DNA of 60,000 nucleotides from Nematostella vectensis (Eukaryota; Cnidaria; Anthozoa; Actiniaria; Edwardsiidae). The stretch spans positions 14,170,951 to 14,230,950 of the forward strand of contig NC_064041.1 in assembly GCF_932526225.1 (NCBI RefSeq), in the 5' to 3' direction. This document shows positions 37,503 through 51,958 of the stretch, one piece after another. The notes below the pieces were generated by a model. That model was not told the DNA's origin, did not search any database, and saw nothing but the letters and a program-made list of their open reading frames with translations. The first letter of the stretch is position 1. Each line of letters opens with the position of its first letter. The position numbers and the translations under genes were made by a program.

Positions 37503-40352
37503 TGTAGTAAGACGTTTACTGTGTCTAAGATACTCTAAGGTGCTACCATACAATCGTAGTCCGATCGCTCTAGGAGGCCGCCATCTTACTTCGCCCCAGT
37601 CCCCCTAGTCCCTCTGCTACTACAGGTAGCCCAATACTACTTCTTCCATTTGAACAGTAACCTAACATACAAACGTGTAACTTATGGTCTACTTCTAAAT
37701 TTACCTATACAAGTAAATATTCTAACATTGTTCTAATGGTAACTAACAGCAGTCATTGTCAATCAGTATTCTTCAATGTATCTGCAAGGTCTGCGGCGCA
37801 CTCTCTCTGATCGCTTAAGGGTTGGCTGCTCTGGCGTAGGGCACGGCTGTGGTACTCGATTCCCATCTCCTTGTGTGGGTCCAGACATTTCATTGAAGGT
37901 CTCTTTCTCTTTCTCGGGAGAGGGCTTGACTGGCTTTGTATTGCTTCCGGAGTCGTGTAACTCTCGGGAAGTATAGGGGCCCTGTACTGCGTATGTTGGC
38001 TGAGGGCTTCCTAAGGCTCTTCTTACCTGTCGACGGTTTCGTCTCCGCAATCCCTTTGGTGTTTGTATAACAACCGATTGTGGGGTTTCGTGTGGCCTGA
38101 TTATCGTCCCCTCCGTCTTTAGGTCTGGTATCCATACTCGATCACCTTCTGCTAACTCCTCCCCCTCTGCAACTCTGTGTCTGCGGTCATAGTCTTCCCG
38201 CATTTCTCTTCTGTACTCTCTTTCTCTCTTTCTCACTACATCATTGTCTGGGAGTTGAGGTTTCAACTCGTCAGGGTGGCACGGTACTCTCGTTTTTAGT
38301 TTGCGACCCATACTTAGCTGTGATGGAAAATATCCGTTGTGAACCGGTGTGTTTCTGTAGCTTAGAAGAGCGAGGTACTCGTCATCGCACTTCTTCAGAA
38401 AGTTCTTTATTGTCTCGACGGCTCATTCCGATTCGCCATTTGACTGGGCGTACCGAGGTGATGAAGTTATGTGATCGGATACCCATGTTGCCGCAATCTT
38501 GTTGAACTCTGCAGAGGCGAACTGTGGTCCGTTGTCGGTAACTAAGATATCTGGGATTCCATGTCGACTAAAGGCATTCTTCATCTTGTTTACTGTATCA
38601 CAGGCTGTTACATTCTTGCTCACCAAGTATATTTCGATATCGCGCGAATAGTAGTCGATTATGTGCAGGTAGTGTCGGCCTTCATGTTGGAAGAAGTCTG
38701 CTCCGAGTTTGGACCACGGTCGCTCTGGGAAATCTGTTCCCTTCATCGGTTCTATACGTTCTTTCCGATATTTTTCGCAGGTGGCACAATTGCGAACCAT
38801 CTCTTCAATTTGTTTGGAGATTCCGGGCCACCAAACGGACGATGCTGCATTGTCCCGTGTCTTGGATATGCCTTGGTGACCATCATGTAGGTATCGTAAG
38901 ATATCTGGCCTGAGACTCGACGGAATTACAAGTCTTCGTCCCCTCATCAATAGGTCTTCGTGGGTGGATAAGCTTCCTCTTTCACCCCAGTATTTCTTCG
39001 CGGGCCCATAGAGCTTCTGTTTGGTTTCTGGCCCCCCATTCTGTACGTAATGCATCACGACTTTCAATGCGTCGTCTCTCTTCAGCTCTTACCGTATTTC
39101 CTCTAGTTTCTTGTCGGATGCTGGCAGGTGTAGCAGTATGGTATTCACATAACAGTCTGCTTCAGCGTACAGGTGGTCAGACTGGCACGACGTCTCAGAC
39201 CTCTTTTCGTTTAGTGGGCACCTAGATAGTGCATCTGCGGTATAAAGTTCCTTGCCTGGAACGTGCCGAGTATCAAAATCGTACCTCATCAGCCTCATTC
39301 TGAAACGCTGTATGCGTACCGGCAGCTCATCGATCATCTTGGAAGTAAACAGGGGTACAAGGGGCTTGTGGTCTGTTTTGACAGTGAACTTCATGCCTAC
39401 CAATAAATCGGACCAGTGCTCTAGGGCCCACGTGGTTGCTAATGCCTCTTTTTCTATCTGTGCGTATCTGCACTCGGTGTTTGTCATAGATCTGCTTGCA
39501 TATGCAACAGGACGCATTTCTCCGGATGGCTGCTTCTGCCTGAGTACTGCCCCCAATCCAAAGCTGCCTGCATCCGCGGAGACTACAATCTCTTTCTCGG
39601 GGCTATACAGTGCAAGCACTCTCTCTGAAGCCATTTCTTCTTTCAAGTCATCGAAGGCATCATCTTGCGCCTTGCCCCAAACCCATGCGCTATTCTTCTT
39701 AAGCAGGTCGCGAAGTGGTTGCGTCCTCTCTGCTAGATTGGAACAGAACTTCATTAGTTGGTTCACCATCCCGAGAAATCGTCTCAGGCTAGGGATGTCC
39801 CTAGGTTCATCCATGTCGACGATAGCTTTCACCTTGGCGGGATTTTTCTTGATCCCCTCGTTATCGATCACCTGTCCAAGGTACTCAATCTTCTTCTCTG
39901 AGAACTTACACTTGTCTGGGTTCAGTGTCATGCCGATTTCCGTGATGCGTTGAAGGACGGCAGCCAAGTCTCTTATCGTGCTCCGCTTGGTCTTTTCCAA
40001 CGACCAGGATGTCGTCCATATGACATAGTGTGCCTTCTATTCCATCCAGCTCCTGGTCCATTTTCTTCTGAAAGTATTCCGGTGCAGAGGAGATTCCGTA
40101 TGGCAGACGGCGAAACATATACCGCCCAAAAGGAGTGATAAAGGTAGTAAGCTTAGCGCTTTCCTCGCTTAAGGGAACTTGGTGGAAGCCTGAGTTAGCG
40201 TCAAGTTTGGAGTAGATCGATCCTTTGGATATGTTTCCGAGAGTCTCTTCCACTTTAGGCATTTGGTATACTTCTCTTCTGACTTCTTTGTTGAGCTTCG
40301 TGAGGTCGACGCATATTCGCACGGTTCCATTTGGCTTTGGTACCACTACTAT
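37503..40352 (-). mobile_element. Ty3/gypsy element, 5' half deleted (copy B)
   Basis: Same insertion as in A, with ACAAG at 37498-37502 and the 3' LTR from 37503. Integrase (39067-38423, same TGA), RNase H (40000-39089) and most of RT remain. Gag, protease, the start of RT and the 5' LTR are lost together with host exon sequence in one 1909-base deletion; the joint at 40352 has an AT microhomology. B has its own TAA at 39089 between RNase H and integrase but lacks the poly-C tract of A and the later TGA near A 17087. Confidence 0.9.
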
Positions 40353-40876
40353 AAAACTGTTCAGCATCAGTTACTGTTTTAAATTTGCTCTTCATATAGG
40401 TAACAACTCTCTGTCGTACTGGTCCCCCTACAAAAGAAAAGCAGAAATATGTACGCTGTTCTAAAGGTTGTATCTTTATTGGGGGCTACTTATTCCTTGT
40501 TCACATTAGTACTGTGCAAGTAAACAGTAGGAGTATCCCACAAATAAGACATTATTATGCAAGCATCATCAAACAACGCAGATAAAAACTAAAAGAGAGA
40601 GAAATACCAAGGGTCCCAGGAACTAACACCTTTCCCTATGGTGCTGGGCCCATTCATACTGCGCAATATATTTTTTACAAATCAATAATTATTCTATTTA
40701 CCTTTGCAGGTGTAAGTGGTGCCAGCATGACTTGCTATAAAGTTGGCAGCTTCCAACCAATACTTCGATTTCGTATTTACCGATGGCCACTCTGTAGCTG
40801 TGGGCTGCAAGTCTTTGTGCCGGGCAACAAACTGGACCAAGGCAATGTCCTCCTTTATTAGCCAAATATTATTCGA
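40353..40876 (-). pseudogene. Uncharacterised gene, 5' exons (copy B)
   Basis: Matches A 21834-21660 (B 40876-40702) and the start of the next exon at 40427, with an intact AG acceptor that A lacks. The rest of that exon is lost in the 1909-base deletion. Confidence 0.5.
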
Positions 40877-42423
40877 CTGTTTTGGGGATTTTAGGCGTAA
40901 TAAAGGGGATGATTTCCCACGAAGACCACAGGGGTGGCTCGGTCTTTTGGGTGAAACATTACTTCCCTATGGAAGAAAGACAAAATTCGCTTGGTTAAGA
41001 TTTTTCTAAAATATTTTTCTGATGCATGCATTCAAAACATTATTTTATTCTTCTGGTATTTCTACTATAAGATTAAAAGGGAAGTTCGATATGATCTTTA
41101 TCAACTGTAAAGTTCGAATAAGTTACACTTGATTTAACCTATCGAGTGTAAAATTCATAATAAATGTTGGTTGTCATTACTACGTGTATGAGTTATTAGT
41201 CACATCAAATCCTCAGAGGAATATGGTCAAGGAAGAGGAGAATGAATTTATTACATGCGGCAATATATTGGATAAAAAAGGCGTCTTCTGTTTTACAAAA
41301 CAGCATTTCGCATGAAATGCACTCTCATTTCGTGTCCCCGAAACAAAAGCTGCACATCTGTACCCGACCCATCGAGTCCTCAGGTAATGATTTCCGAAAC
41401 GCCACCATTTTCACTATTTCCTGAAAAGGGCGAGGCAAGGGGATACGTACGTACTTTCAGGCTACATACAGGGTCTCAGGGGAGTTATTGCCAATTGGGT
41501 GCATGCGCGAAGAACGGGGGGGAGCCAATAATACTCTGCACTCTGAATTACTGCTCATAGTAATGATAAACGCATAATATTAGCTTTTAAAGTGTCATCT
41601 AGTAAATCTAGTGACAAACAAGCTTTCAGAGAGCAAAATTTACCCACCCCTCCCCCCAAATTTCCGAGGTAAAAAAATTCTAGCGCTGTTGTGAAGCTTG
41701 TCACCTAAACAAACTTATAAAGTCAAAAGAGGCATTATAATCTGAGAAACAGAACCAAAACATGAAAAATCCACTACTTTTTAGTTTTGGGGAAACGTGT
41801 CAAAAAACGGTCGCCAAGGTAACATGGAGCGTTTCCTAGGCATGTCAATGGCATCAAAACGTCCGCAGATAGTTTTTAGGAAAAGACAACAAGTTTTAGC
41901 CTTTTAGCTGCTATCACAAGTTATAGCAATTTCCCCGGAGGGGGGGCTTAAAGAGCCCCCCCCCCCCCCCCCCCACCCTCCAATTATGAATAGGGTTAAC
42001 TGTATATACGGCAAGATATAATTTTTCACCAACTGATTCCCGGAGGACATTTGGCGGTTTAGTCGAACTAAGCTATGAGGTGTTGATGTTTGTCCTCATG
42101 CCAAAGAAGAATGCATAAGGAAACAAGTGACACGATTTTAGAGGAAGGGGGGGGGGGGGGCTACGTAATTTTTCATTATTAGAATCTTATTTTAAGGACG
42201 CCTTTTTCGTATTGAACAGTCACCTGTTTTATTTATTTGTTGTTTTTTTAAATACCGTATTTTTTCGATTAGACCAAGGGAGCTTGAGATACTTTCTCAG
42301 AAAATCCAACTCAAGTTTTGAAAGAATAATGACAAAGTTTACTTGCTACCGTGATTTAATGGTGCGGTGTGTATTTTTTTTTTCAACTGCGGCGGTCATT
42401 GCTAAAGAATTTTTACATTTTAT
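40877..42423. other. Inter-unit region B/C, no gene seen
   Basis: Matches A 21835-23391. It contains a C run at about 41957-41974 and a G run near 42148-42160. A long plus-strand frame at 42212-42904 crosses the unit joint and is not supported (see rejected items). Confidence 0.4.
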
Positions 42424-42775
42424 TCAGCCAGCTTTTGAAAAAAACGGCGTTTTGCTTTTGATGTTGCGAAGTTTGATGATTAGTGGTTTCTATTATCTTT
42501 TCGAAAGCAGTCTTCTTTCGCAGGCTACTACTGAGGTTATTCAAACCGCTGGCGTGGGCTTCCTGCCCCGCGAGTGTCACTCCAAAAATTTTCATTTTAT
42601 ATTATATTATTATTTTTATATTATATACGATCTGTATCTAGAAAAAAGAAAAAAAAAAGAAAATCAAATATCAAATAAAATCATTACACCGAGCTGCTGT
42701 GCACGAAAACAAGTTCTGAGAGCACACTTTTTAAGCGCCGTCGTAGGTTTGATTTTAAAGCTAGAAGCACTCACT

Positions 42776-44266
42776 TCAGCACTTATTGCAGGTCTTCTTG
42801 CAACGTTTTTGATACTTGCAGTCGTTCCACAGAATTTGGCGTACCGAACACACCAGCACACCAGGTGTCTCTGCAGTCTGCAAAAAAAAAGACAAAACAG
42901 ATGAAGGAGAAGCAATTGTACAAAATGCCTAATTCGCGAATATGTAGCGCGTCAAGATGAAATCATTGGGCTTTAAACTAATCTTCAAAGATTTAGAAAG
43001 CAACAGTCAGGATAGTTAGTCAGTGTTTATTGGTCATCAACACTTATGTTGTTTTCACTTTATTTTGTCATGACGAACCAAGTGACGAAATAACAGTACT
43101 ACATACCGACACGGACTGCATGCAAGACGGACAAGGGTCAGGTGCTGTTTTCTAAGTACGACTTACTGATGCGTGCACGTGCACTACCTACCAGCATTGC
43201 CGCCTGAGGAACCGGAATCTGTCCCGCCAACTTCAAGATACGAAAAAGCAAAATAGGAGTTGTGATCTGATTTGTGATGCTTTATTGGCTAAGGCCACTC
43301 AATGAATTTGCACTTTTCTAATTATTTTCAATAGTCCGTCCGATGTTTGCGCGAAAAATCCCCACACACCAGAGTCTAAGAAATACGGTCAGTACTTCAT
43401 CTGCCATAGAGATCATTAGTAAACAGTTCATATTTTGTTCTTCGGCGATAAAAATCGCTTTTTGGACTTTGAGGCGTGCGTCCTTTTAACAAGCTTGCGA
43501 AACTTGACTTCGGGGAATACCCACAAAGTGTTGGGTGTGGTTAGGGGGGGGTGCCGTATCATATGGAAAAAGGATTGTACCTGATGCTTCTCAGATATAA
43601 AATAATAATTTCTTGGCGACCTGGGGGGAGGGGGGGGGCAACCTGCTCTAGGTACCGCCCATTAGCATAACCCGATAACCTACCTCCGATCTCGCTCTTG
43701 ATCCAACCCACGTGTGAACTAACGCGCGCATAGACAGAGTAGGAGTGGCCTGGGCACGAGCGATCAGTCACCCACGGGGAGGAACCACGCAACACCCAGT
43801 GCGGTCCACCGCTGTCCCTATTGCAGGCGCTGCTTCCGCGGCCACCAATGCAAATCATCGTTGATTGGTCGACTTTCCCGCCATTTTTTGAGCGGCATTC
43901 TTTATGGACAATCACAGGGACGCGAGACTGCTGAAGTTTGTCCGCCATTTTCTTGAAGTCGTTGGGTAGTATTCTGTCCCAACCTTTATTTTAAAAAAAT
44001 ATGTCTATTTTTATTTGTGAATCAATCAAATTTCGAAAAAAAGACGCTTCTAGGCTGGAATAAAAAAAAAAAAACAGGCAGCACCACAATATCACTTGTT
44101 AGCAAGAAAATCAACCACTTTTACAAAACATGGTTAAAAGCTGTGGACTATTAGTTGAAGCATATAATTTAGTCAACTGTCGAAGCTTTAAATTAATGCT
44201 TCAACATTTTTTTTTTTATCTAATGTTTTCAGCCTTTTTCCAATGAATTTGTTTTGGTTTTGGCTG

Positions 44267-44352
<86 letters not shown>

Positions 44353-45476
44353 GGAGATCTCCACTGAGCAATGTCTTAACTGAGAAACTTCAAAAAAACT
44401 TGCAAAGAGTCTTTAGACCATTCAGGCGAATGGCAACATCTGTTAGATATGCTCATGTAAATATTGACAACTTTTGCGAGAAAAATTCAAGAATATTTTA
44501 AAAGGATCATAGACACAAACCCACCAAATCAAGGAACAATCATGATTCAAGTACAAATTGCCCATTTACCTGTTATATAGCAGTTACCGCCCGGTTTAGC
44601 AAGACTGCCCTGTTTGGGCAAGCACACTGTATTCACGGTCGCGCTCAGCTTGGCCGGACTAGCCAGTTTGATGAGGGCGATGTCGTGCCGCAGATGACTT
44701 CGACTGTAGCCTTTATGTGGGAAAATCTTAGCAATCTTCAACTGAACCCCATCGTCTTGACGCAAGTGAGAACCTAATGGGAAAAGTGTGCTGGTTAAAG
44801 GAAAAAGGTAACGTAAAGGTTTTCTTGAAGCATAGACAGTCAAGCCAATCAATCATTTGTTTTGCGATTAATCAAGATGAAACGTACAATTAGGTGGTAA
44901 GACTTCGTAAGAGAAATTGAGACGGATGCAGACTGGCAGGCCACCCCTCTGGTAACCGTGTAAACAGAATATAACCAAGCCACAGTTTGAAAGCGAGGCT
45001 GTTTGGGAAAACTATTTTTCGATTGAATTTGGCAAATAATATGACGTTATCATCAGGTGGATCTTTTGAGATTTTTTTATATAATTTACCTTTAAATATT
45101 GTTTGGAAACAATAACAAAGACGTGGTTGACAGGCTATCTTTGTGCCGTCTCCCTGCGCTTCTAAACAAAAGCTTGGATCCTTTTTCAAATAATACATAA
45201 GCCAGTTGTTGAGAAATATCCTCTTCATACCTGCTTGCAGACTGTAGTACCAGTAATTGTTCTGTACACAGTGAGCAGCGGTAACCGCCCATTGTGGAGT
45301 TATCAAGGACGCTCCACAATTATGCATCCCGAACATCTGGAGTGACAGTTGCCATGGCCACGAGTGAGGGACTGCTTCTTCTCCCCCGACAATGCGTGTT
45401 CGCGAGACAGGCCGCTGACCACATGAAATATGCTTTTTTCCTTCATGCAAAGCAAATGGTTTTGTGTACATTTTGG
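42776..45476 (-). CDS. Chymotrypsin-fold serine protease with ShK-like tail (copy C)
   Basis: Same gene as 353-3050, with exons 45476-45231, 44773-44570, 43983-43684, linker 43230-43192 and last exon 42877-42776. It has His (TAAHC), Asp (HDIALIKL) and Ser (CNRDSGGP) with Arg at 193. The coding exons show no difference from A; the nearby intronic change CG to AG at about 43592 is outside the exon. The tail has the same frame problem as A. No signal-peptide exon seen. Confidence 0.8.
44271..44350. repeat. (TA)n microsatellite (copy C)
   Basis: About 40 TA repeats, nearly the same length as in A. Confidence 0.95.
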
Positions 45477-46909
45477 CTGCAACTTACGTTGCAGTTTTTA
45501 ATAGCTTTTCTTATTGCAGGAAACAATGCAATTCATAACTTCAAGAAAAGCTTAGAAACATGATTAACAGACCCATCGATAACGCCGGACCAAAAATAAA
45601 GACGAGATGTAAAAACAAAGACGCCATAATTCTTAGTTGAAAGCAGGACACTTTCGCTTTAGTTGGAAGCCGAGGAGCACGTCTGCATAAATAATAAACA
45701 AATGCTGAAGGGACTGAGCAAATACAACTGGGCTTGTGGCCCTATCTTGAGAGTGCACCCGACCGGCTGCCTTGCATACATTGCGTATCTAGTTTGGCCA
45801 TGATCCGTAGGGTGGTGTTAAGCGTTGGAGCTATTTCAATTTATATCCCAGTGACGAATTTTCACGCGCGCTCATTGGTCAATACGGGTCACGTGCACAT
45901 TTCCACAGAACAAATATCAGTCGATAAATGCCCTGTGAACATTTTAATGCAGTCAAAACTCGCTTTTTGTCTGCTCAATAACTCCCCAACCAAACTCCTC
46001 GCTATTAAGACACAGATAGAATGTTTGATTTCTTTTATAGAAATATCATCAATATATTTTTGTAGAATTTCTCCTGAAACGCGAAAGAAAAAGCAATGAC
46101 AAAAAAACTTCACATCAGCGCGCGCTCGTGGCGTCATTCCCGTGCAGAAGACATTTCAAAATTGAAAACTTTTGCTTTACACGAAAGCGCGGTATGAAAG
46201 GGACTTGGTAGGCAAGCTGTCTGTCATTCGTCATTAGAGACTTCATCACTGAGTGCAGCGCCCCGTAGAGAAAAGCCAGAAAGCTAGATTAGAGTTCAAA
46301 ATTGGCCGAAAACACACCATTGAAGTAACCACAGTCTATTTATTAGCCTTTTCTTAAAACAAAACGAAAAATAACGGAGAATAAGATAGTTTTTGAAGGG
46401 TTTTGAAGAGATGAATAATTTTGAAAATTTGTTGTTCGCACCTGAATGACGCCATTTCGAATGAGTGCTGTATTTTTTAATTCAAACGCGCTGTTTGATT
46501 TCTCTATGACAATTTTTGCTCTTGTGTTTGTAGAGAATTGACTCCAAATACTTTCCCGAATATGCTTGATAGTTCTTTAACATTCTTTTGTATACTTTAA
46601 AGTTGTCGTAGTTTGCCGTACGGCTGTTGTATTTTTTTCTATATTTTCTTCTGGCAGTTATACTGCGCTCGGGCTAAAATGAGCTCGAGTCGGGCCCAAA
46701 ACACATTTACGCCCGCGAACATCAACTATATTGTTATAATTTTTCACGAAGGAAACATCATATGGCAAACAAACTCGGTACGTGTCATGTAGTTGGATGC
46801 AACAATATGGTCAAGTGTTGGGTAACGTCATCGATGACGTCACTTAAAGCAAAAAACATGATTAAAAGCAAAAACATTCATATCTCTTGAAAGAAACATT
46901 GTTTGACAA

Positions 46910-47065
46910 CTGCCTCGTACCCAGACGCTTACTAGCGTGACCGGACTAAGCGTTGACCCTTCCCTTGGTCCTTTGCGCCAGCGCTAAACCTTCACGTGGC
47001 TCATTGCGCTCACTAGTATATTTTTCACTTGTTTTACTGACTTCAGACGCCTGGGTACGAGGCAG
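46910..47065. mobile_element. Foldback MITE-like element, copy C
   Basis: Same inverted repeats as 4484-4639. Confidence 0.6.
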
Positions 47066-47430
47066 GTTTCACAACCAAACTTAGCAGGTGTCATGTTTGT
47101 GTCAAGGGAGGTGCCAAATTGTGGTCACGTGATTTGAACGAAAAAGCAAAGATAGGAAATGAATAAAGCAAAGATATGAATTGAATAATGTACATCAATC
47201 GACTTTTTTATCCAAATGTGGAAGTGTGTCAACAGTTTTCTCGAGGATTGGAGAAGCAATGGCGCTACACTTGCAGTGTCATTGCAGAATAGAACTATAT
47301 ACCTATCAGTAGACCTTGTCCGTGCAAATGGCAATTCCTAAATGACAGTTCTAGCATCGAAAAATCAGGGGACTCGATTTAATTGAATGCAGGAAATTAT
47401 TGATAAATCATACGATTCTTAGTTATCACC

Positions 47431-47690
47431 TTAAAGCCGCATTGTCACCAGTTTACTTCCGGATTTCCGACAGAAACCTCAACCGTCAAAAGACAAAAGA
47501 ATCTATTAAAATCCGAGATATTAAACAGGCAACCCGCTCTAAATTATCTATCGCATCCTCAAAGAAACTTCCAATAGACATAGACACACTCCTTTCAATA
47601 TTTTGAAACAATTTTCGCGTTTTCCGTTAAAAATCATCGGATATTGTTAGGTAATCGACCGAAAGTAAACTGGTGACAATACGGCTTTAA
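47431..47690. mobile_element. TTAA-flanked MITE, copy C
   Basis: Identical to the copy A element wherever compared. Confidence 0.7.
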
Positions 47691-47868
47691 ATATAACAAA
47701 TAAATAAGACCACAAGAAACTTTTGATCTTAGTACTTCCATGTGCCATTCGCCATTTGCACCAACGTATTTTGGAAAATGTGTAACTACAACTGATTGTC
47801 TGTCATACTCAATAAATTATTCAAAAAAGTCTTGCTCTGCCTTTATATTGTTTTGTCTTCGACGTAAA

Positions 47869-50800
47869 CTAGTTGACCCAGCCATATGGAAACAGGCCAT
47901 GCCCTAACCAGAGGTCACATTCTCTATCCAAATACGAACGCGCAAAGTCCAGTCCGCCGTCGGTGAAAAGAGCGGTCACCTCAGGATACGGCTTCCAGCC
48001 TGAGCTCTCAACCTTATTGCTATGGATAAATCTACCAAGCTCCCTTCTTAAATTGGCCATGAATCTCTTATCTCTGGCAGATGGCGAATAGCCGAACGCT
48101 TCAGGGAAACCGAAAAACGCCAATAGATCCCACATGTGAAAGGCGTAAGCACTGGTCTTGTCTCCCACAAGCGTGACTGGCTTACTAGGCCAGTTGGTCA
48201 CCACGTAACGATAGACACTACGCAGTCCGGTGGACGCGCCAACGGCAAGCACACGTGTTGGGCACGTGACTCGGATATCCGTGACGATATTAGCGTACGA
48301 AAGCCGCGGATGTTTGTGTTCAACCAGGTACATTGAAAATACTTTCTCGATTTCGGCATCACTCAGGAATCTTGAGAGCCTCTCGCTGGCGTATCTCTTG
48401 AAGTCACTCAGGTCTGCCTTTGTGTTGAAGAGCTTTCCGGGAAGGTAGTCTATCTCCTGAGCTGTTGTGCCTAAAATGACGGGTACATCGTTGATTCTCC
48501 TACCGGAAGACAACGCAATAAATGGTGGGTATGGTACCACATGCCCATCGACTGTTGCCAAGGCACCGCGGCTCTTCTGTATAATTCTAGCTACATTAGA
48601 ACGGTAGAGGCACTCACGCGTAGAAGCAAGGCTGTCATGGGCACAGCCCATACGTTCGACAAAAACCTTGTTGTCACTAGAAGCATCATTGGCTGATTTA
48701 CTGAATACAGGGGATGCACTCATAAGGATAGCACCGTGAAAGAGTCCATTAGCTAGCGGGGACACTAACAAAGCAAGGGAGGAAGTGGCACCAGAACTTT
48801 GACCAAGAAGTATAACCCGATCGGGATCGCCACCGAAACGTGCAATATTTGTATGAATCCACGACAACGCCATAATTTGATCCATGAATCCGTAATTTCC
48901 AGACGTATTGCTTTTGGAGCCGTCTGAGAGAGCGTCTAGGCTCAGAAATCCAAACGCGTTAAGTCTGTAGTTGAAAGAAATGCCGACAACACCCAAGTTA
49001 CTCACAAATTCCGGGGTCGGATGAATCCCACTATCGTGTCCAGATCCGTAAGTCAACTCTCCTCCATGATAAATACAAGTACAGGCTGCTTGATATCCAC
49101 ACTTGGCGTCCAAACATTTAAATAAAGGCAATCTTCGCTGCCGATGACTTGATCTTCGCTGTTTAACTGAGGGCAAACTTTACCGTAAAATGCAGCATTA
49201 AAAGTACCTTGCCAGCAGTGATTATGCCCGCATGGGAAAGGTGGTTTCCATCGCATGTCATTTATAGGGGGCTTGGCGTAGGGAATCCCCTTGAACACTC
49301 AAGCATTTGAATTCCTAGTACCTCGTATTGTTCCAACATCAGTGGCTATAAGAATTGAAGAATCTTCGTCGTCATTTTCATCATTTTCAGAACTCTTCCC
49401 TTGTGTCAGTAACGCAATAAGGACGGCGATGAAGATGACAGTTGATAGGATGAGCACAACGATTATTATGTTGCGGACCTGAGACCAAAAAAGCTCAACA
49501 TTAATAAGGGAAGGGTCATTATTTATCGGGGGGGGGGGGGGGGGGGGGAGCGGATGCTAAGTTTATTTTTTTTCTGGTTCAAAAATTTCGACCCTCCCCC
49601 AATCTAGAGCACAAAAATGATGACCCTACCCCCAAAAGGCTACCAACAATTTAGGCCCTCCCCCAAAACAAAACAAAAAATATTGTATGTGTGTGTGGGG
49701 TGAGGGGGGGGGGGGGGAAACTGGCTTAGACATGCCCATAAAGGAGCGATGGAGCAGGCCTTAAACACCACCAAATTTTGCCATTTTTAAATAAATGAAA
49801 TGCTAATTATTGTTAAAATAGAATAAAGCATTATTAACTTCATCCTAACAGAAATATTATTTAAACATTTTCATATCACCAATCTGAAAAGTTATTAGGG
49901 GGGAGACTCTGACATGATCGAAATTCTTAAATTCAGTGATGGAAGAAGTTAATAAAACCAAAACTCAAAAGATAGAAATAGTAGAAGGCCACATTTTGGG
50001 GATAATGATTTTCAATGCTATCCAAACAAAAGTCATGAAAGTGCAAGCTGAAGGTAGGCGCTTCACATTGTTCTCCCAAGAAAAATTTTGAAATTCCAGA
50101 CTTTTAGGAGGCTCGGAAATTGATCAGAATACCTGTTTAAAAAAAGACCCTCCCCTAAAGCCTGTATCAGCATTTGAGACCCTCCCCCCCCCCCCCGGTT
50201 AAATAATGCCCTTTCCCTAATGCAAAACATTTTGTCATAGCCAATAAACTCCATCTCCTCCGCTTTTCTTATCGCGCAGAATCATTTTATTCTTACTGTC
50301 ACCATGCTTTTTCAGAGATAATGAAATGTATATCATATGCACACATGCGATTGGTTTTACTTAAGCTTTATGGGTTAGCTAAGGTGTCAGAAAGCTGCCA
50401 GTCAAAGGCTATACCCCCACCCCCTCCCCCTTTTTATGTGTATGTATTTAGACTCTTGAGGTGATCCTGTATTGAGCAAAATGTTAAAATCGCTTTTAAA
50501 AATATCGATAGAAAACTGAATTCACCCTGCACGCATAAAGGGTAATTGGAAAGAAAACATGACAAAATATCACAAAATCTTCAATGATGTGCGTGACACG
50601 ACTTGCGTGACAAGGGCTGTGACGTGTGACTCATTTACAATGCATGAAATCTAAAGCCCCCGAGAGCCAACATTCTCTCGCATTTTGACATTTCCTTTGA
50701 ATTGTTGTCTGTCTTTTCACATTTTGACATTTACCTTTTCCTTGTAGTCTGTCAAACAAGAGTTCGTAAGCAATGCTGGCTGTTATTGGCGCATTTTGCA

Positions 50801-51115
50801 CGGGGATTAACACGGGTTACTCTTGTTTATAATCTTGCATCACATGGGGAAAATATAGACAATGTACTACAGATACACGTTTAATTTAAAGTAACTTTAT
50901 GGAATTAGATTTGATGGTATTGCAACGATAATTTATGGATTATTTTGATTATACATCAAATTGAATTTGCTTATTTGGAGTCGTACACTTACTTTTTTAG
51001 AAGGAGCATGGTGCCTTTCGATTTGTATTTCGTCTAGCTCTTCGTTGTCCAATGAGCTCATTTTGGAACAAATAGAAAGTCGTCTTGGTAGCAGTAATAT
51101 TCGGGTATCTGTCAC
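47869..51115 (-). pseudogene. Type-B carboxylesterase pseudogene (copy C)
   Basis: Same three lesions as copy A: TGA before VFKGIPYAKPP (near 49312), one-base loss at the HGG motif (near 49069), and the 66-base deletion (near 48567). Exon 1 at 51115 (or 51061) to 50993, exon 2 from 49478. Confidence 0.88.
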
Positions 51116-51958
51116 AAAATTCGCTCGAATTTCGACTTCATCAACAACTGCGACCTTATTCTTTGACTTGTAACCGACAATACTCGTATGCCTGTAGTAA
51201 CCTAGATAGAAAGAAAGCAGCCCTTGACCTAAAAGCTCCTCGTAAGTTGTGAAGCGCTTGGTGCCAACAATAAACTGCGATTACGGTGAGGCATTTCGGA
51301 TGGTCATACCATTACGTCATCCCTCGAGAAAGTCCACAGGCATCCCAAACAATTGACTCATACCCAGTCTCTAAAAAGGGGGGGGGGGGGGGTGGTGGGG
51401 GAGAGGAGTTTCTGTATAGTAACTGCGGAAATAGGTAGCCGGAATAATTTCCCAAATTATTTTAGATCCCTTACTCCCGCCCCTACTACCATGAGCATTG
51501 AGGCTACCTCCTTAGTTAATAGTGTCGAGCGAAACGTATGACGGCACGAAAGTTCCCTATCTGCCTCTCCATTCTCCGTGTGGGTCATACTCTTCGTTGG
51601 CTTTTTCCTATATCCGACAGAAACAGTTGCAGTGCATGATGCAGCAAATTTGATTGACAAGGCAGACTCATAGGGTCCTGGGCGAGATAGTTTTTTTCGG
51701 ATTGCGTCCGATGCGTTAGCCTTTGACGCAGCCGGAAATAATACAGGCTACCATACGTCAGTTCTGGGGATACTCCCTTGTGATTACCCATAACCCATTG
51801 CGCAAATTCAAAATTTTAGCAAGGTTCAGTTTAGACAGGGTTCAAGCCTCGTCTAGCCATTTTTAAACTTTTAAAAAAGTTATCACACATTCGTCTTTCA
51901 GGTCTTGACTGTGAAGGAGATAGAATGAGTGGGATTATTGTTTATTAACTTCTAAATT

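Noticed and set aside
42212-42904. 230-codon plus-strand frame across the B/C joint
   Set aside because: It runs antisense to the protease tail, is made of low-complexity Phe/Tyr/Lys-rich sequence, and is broken in the A/B equivalent.
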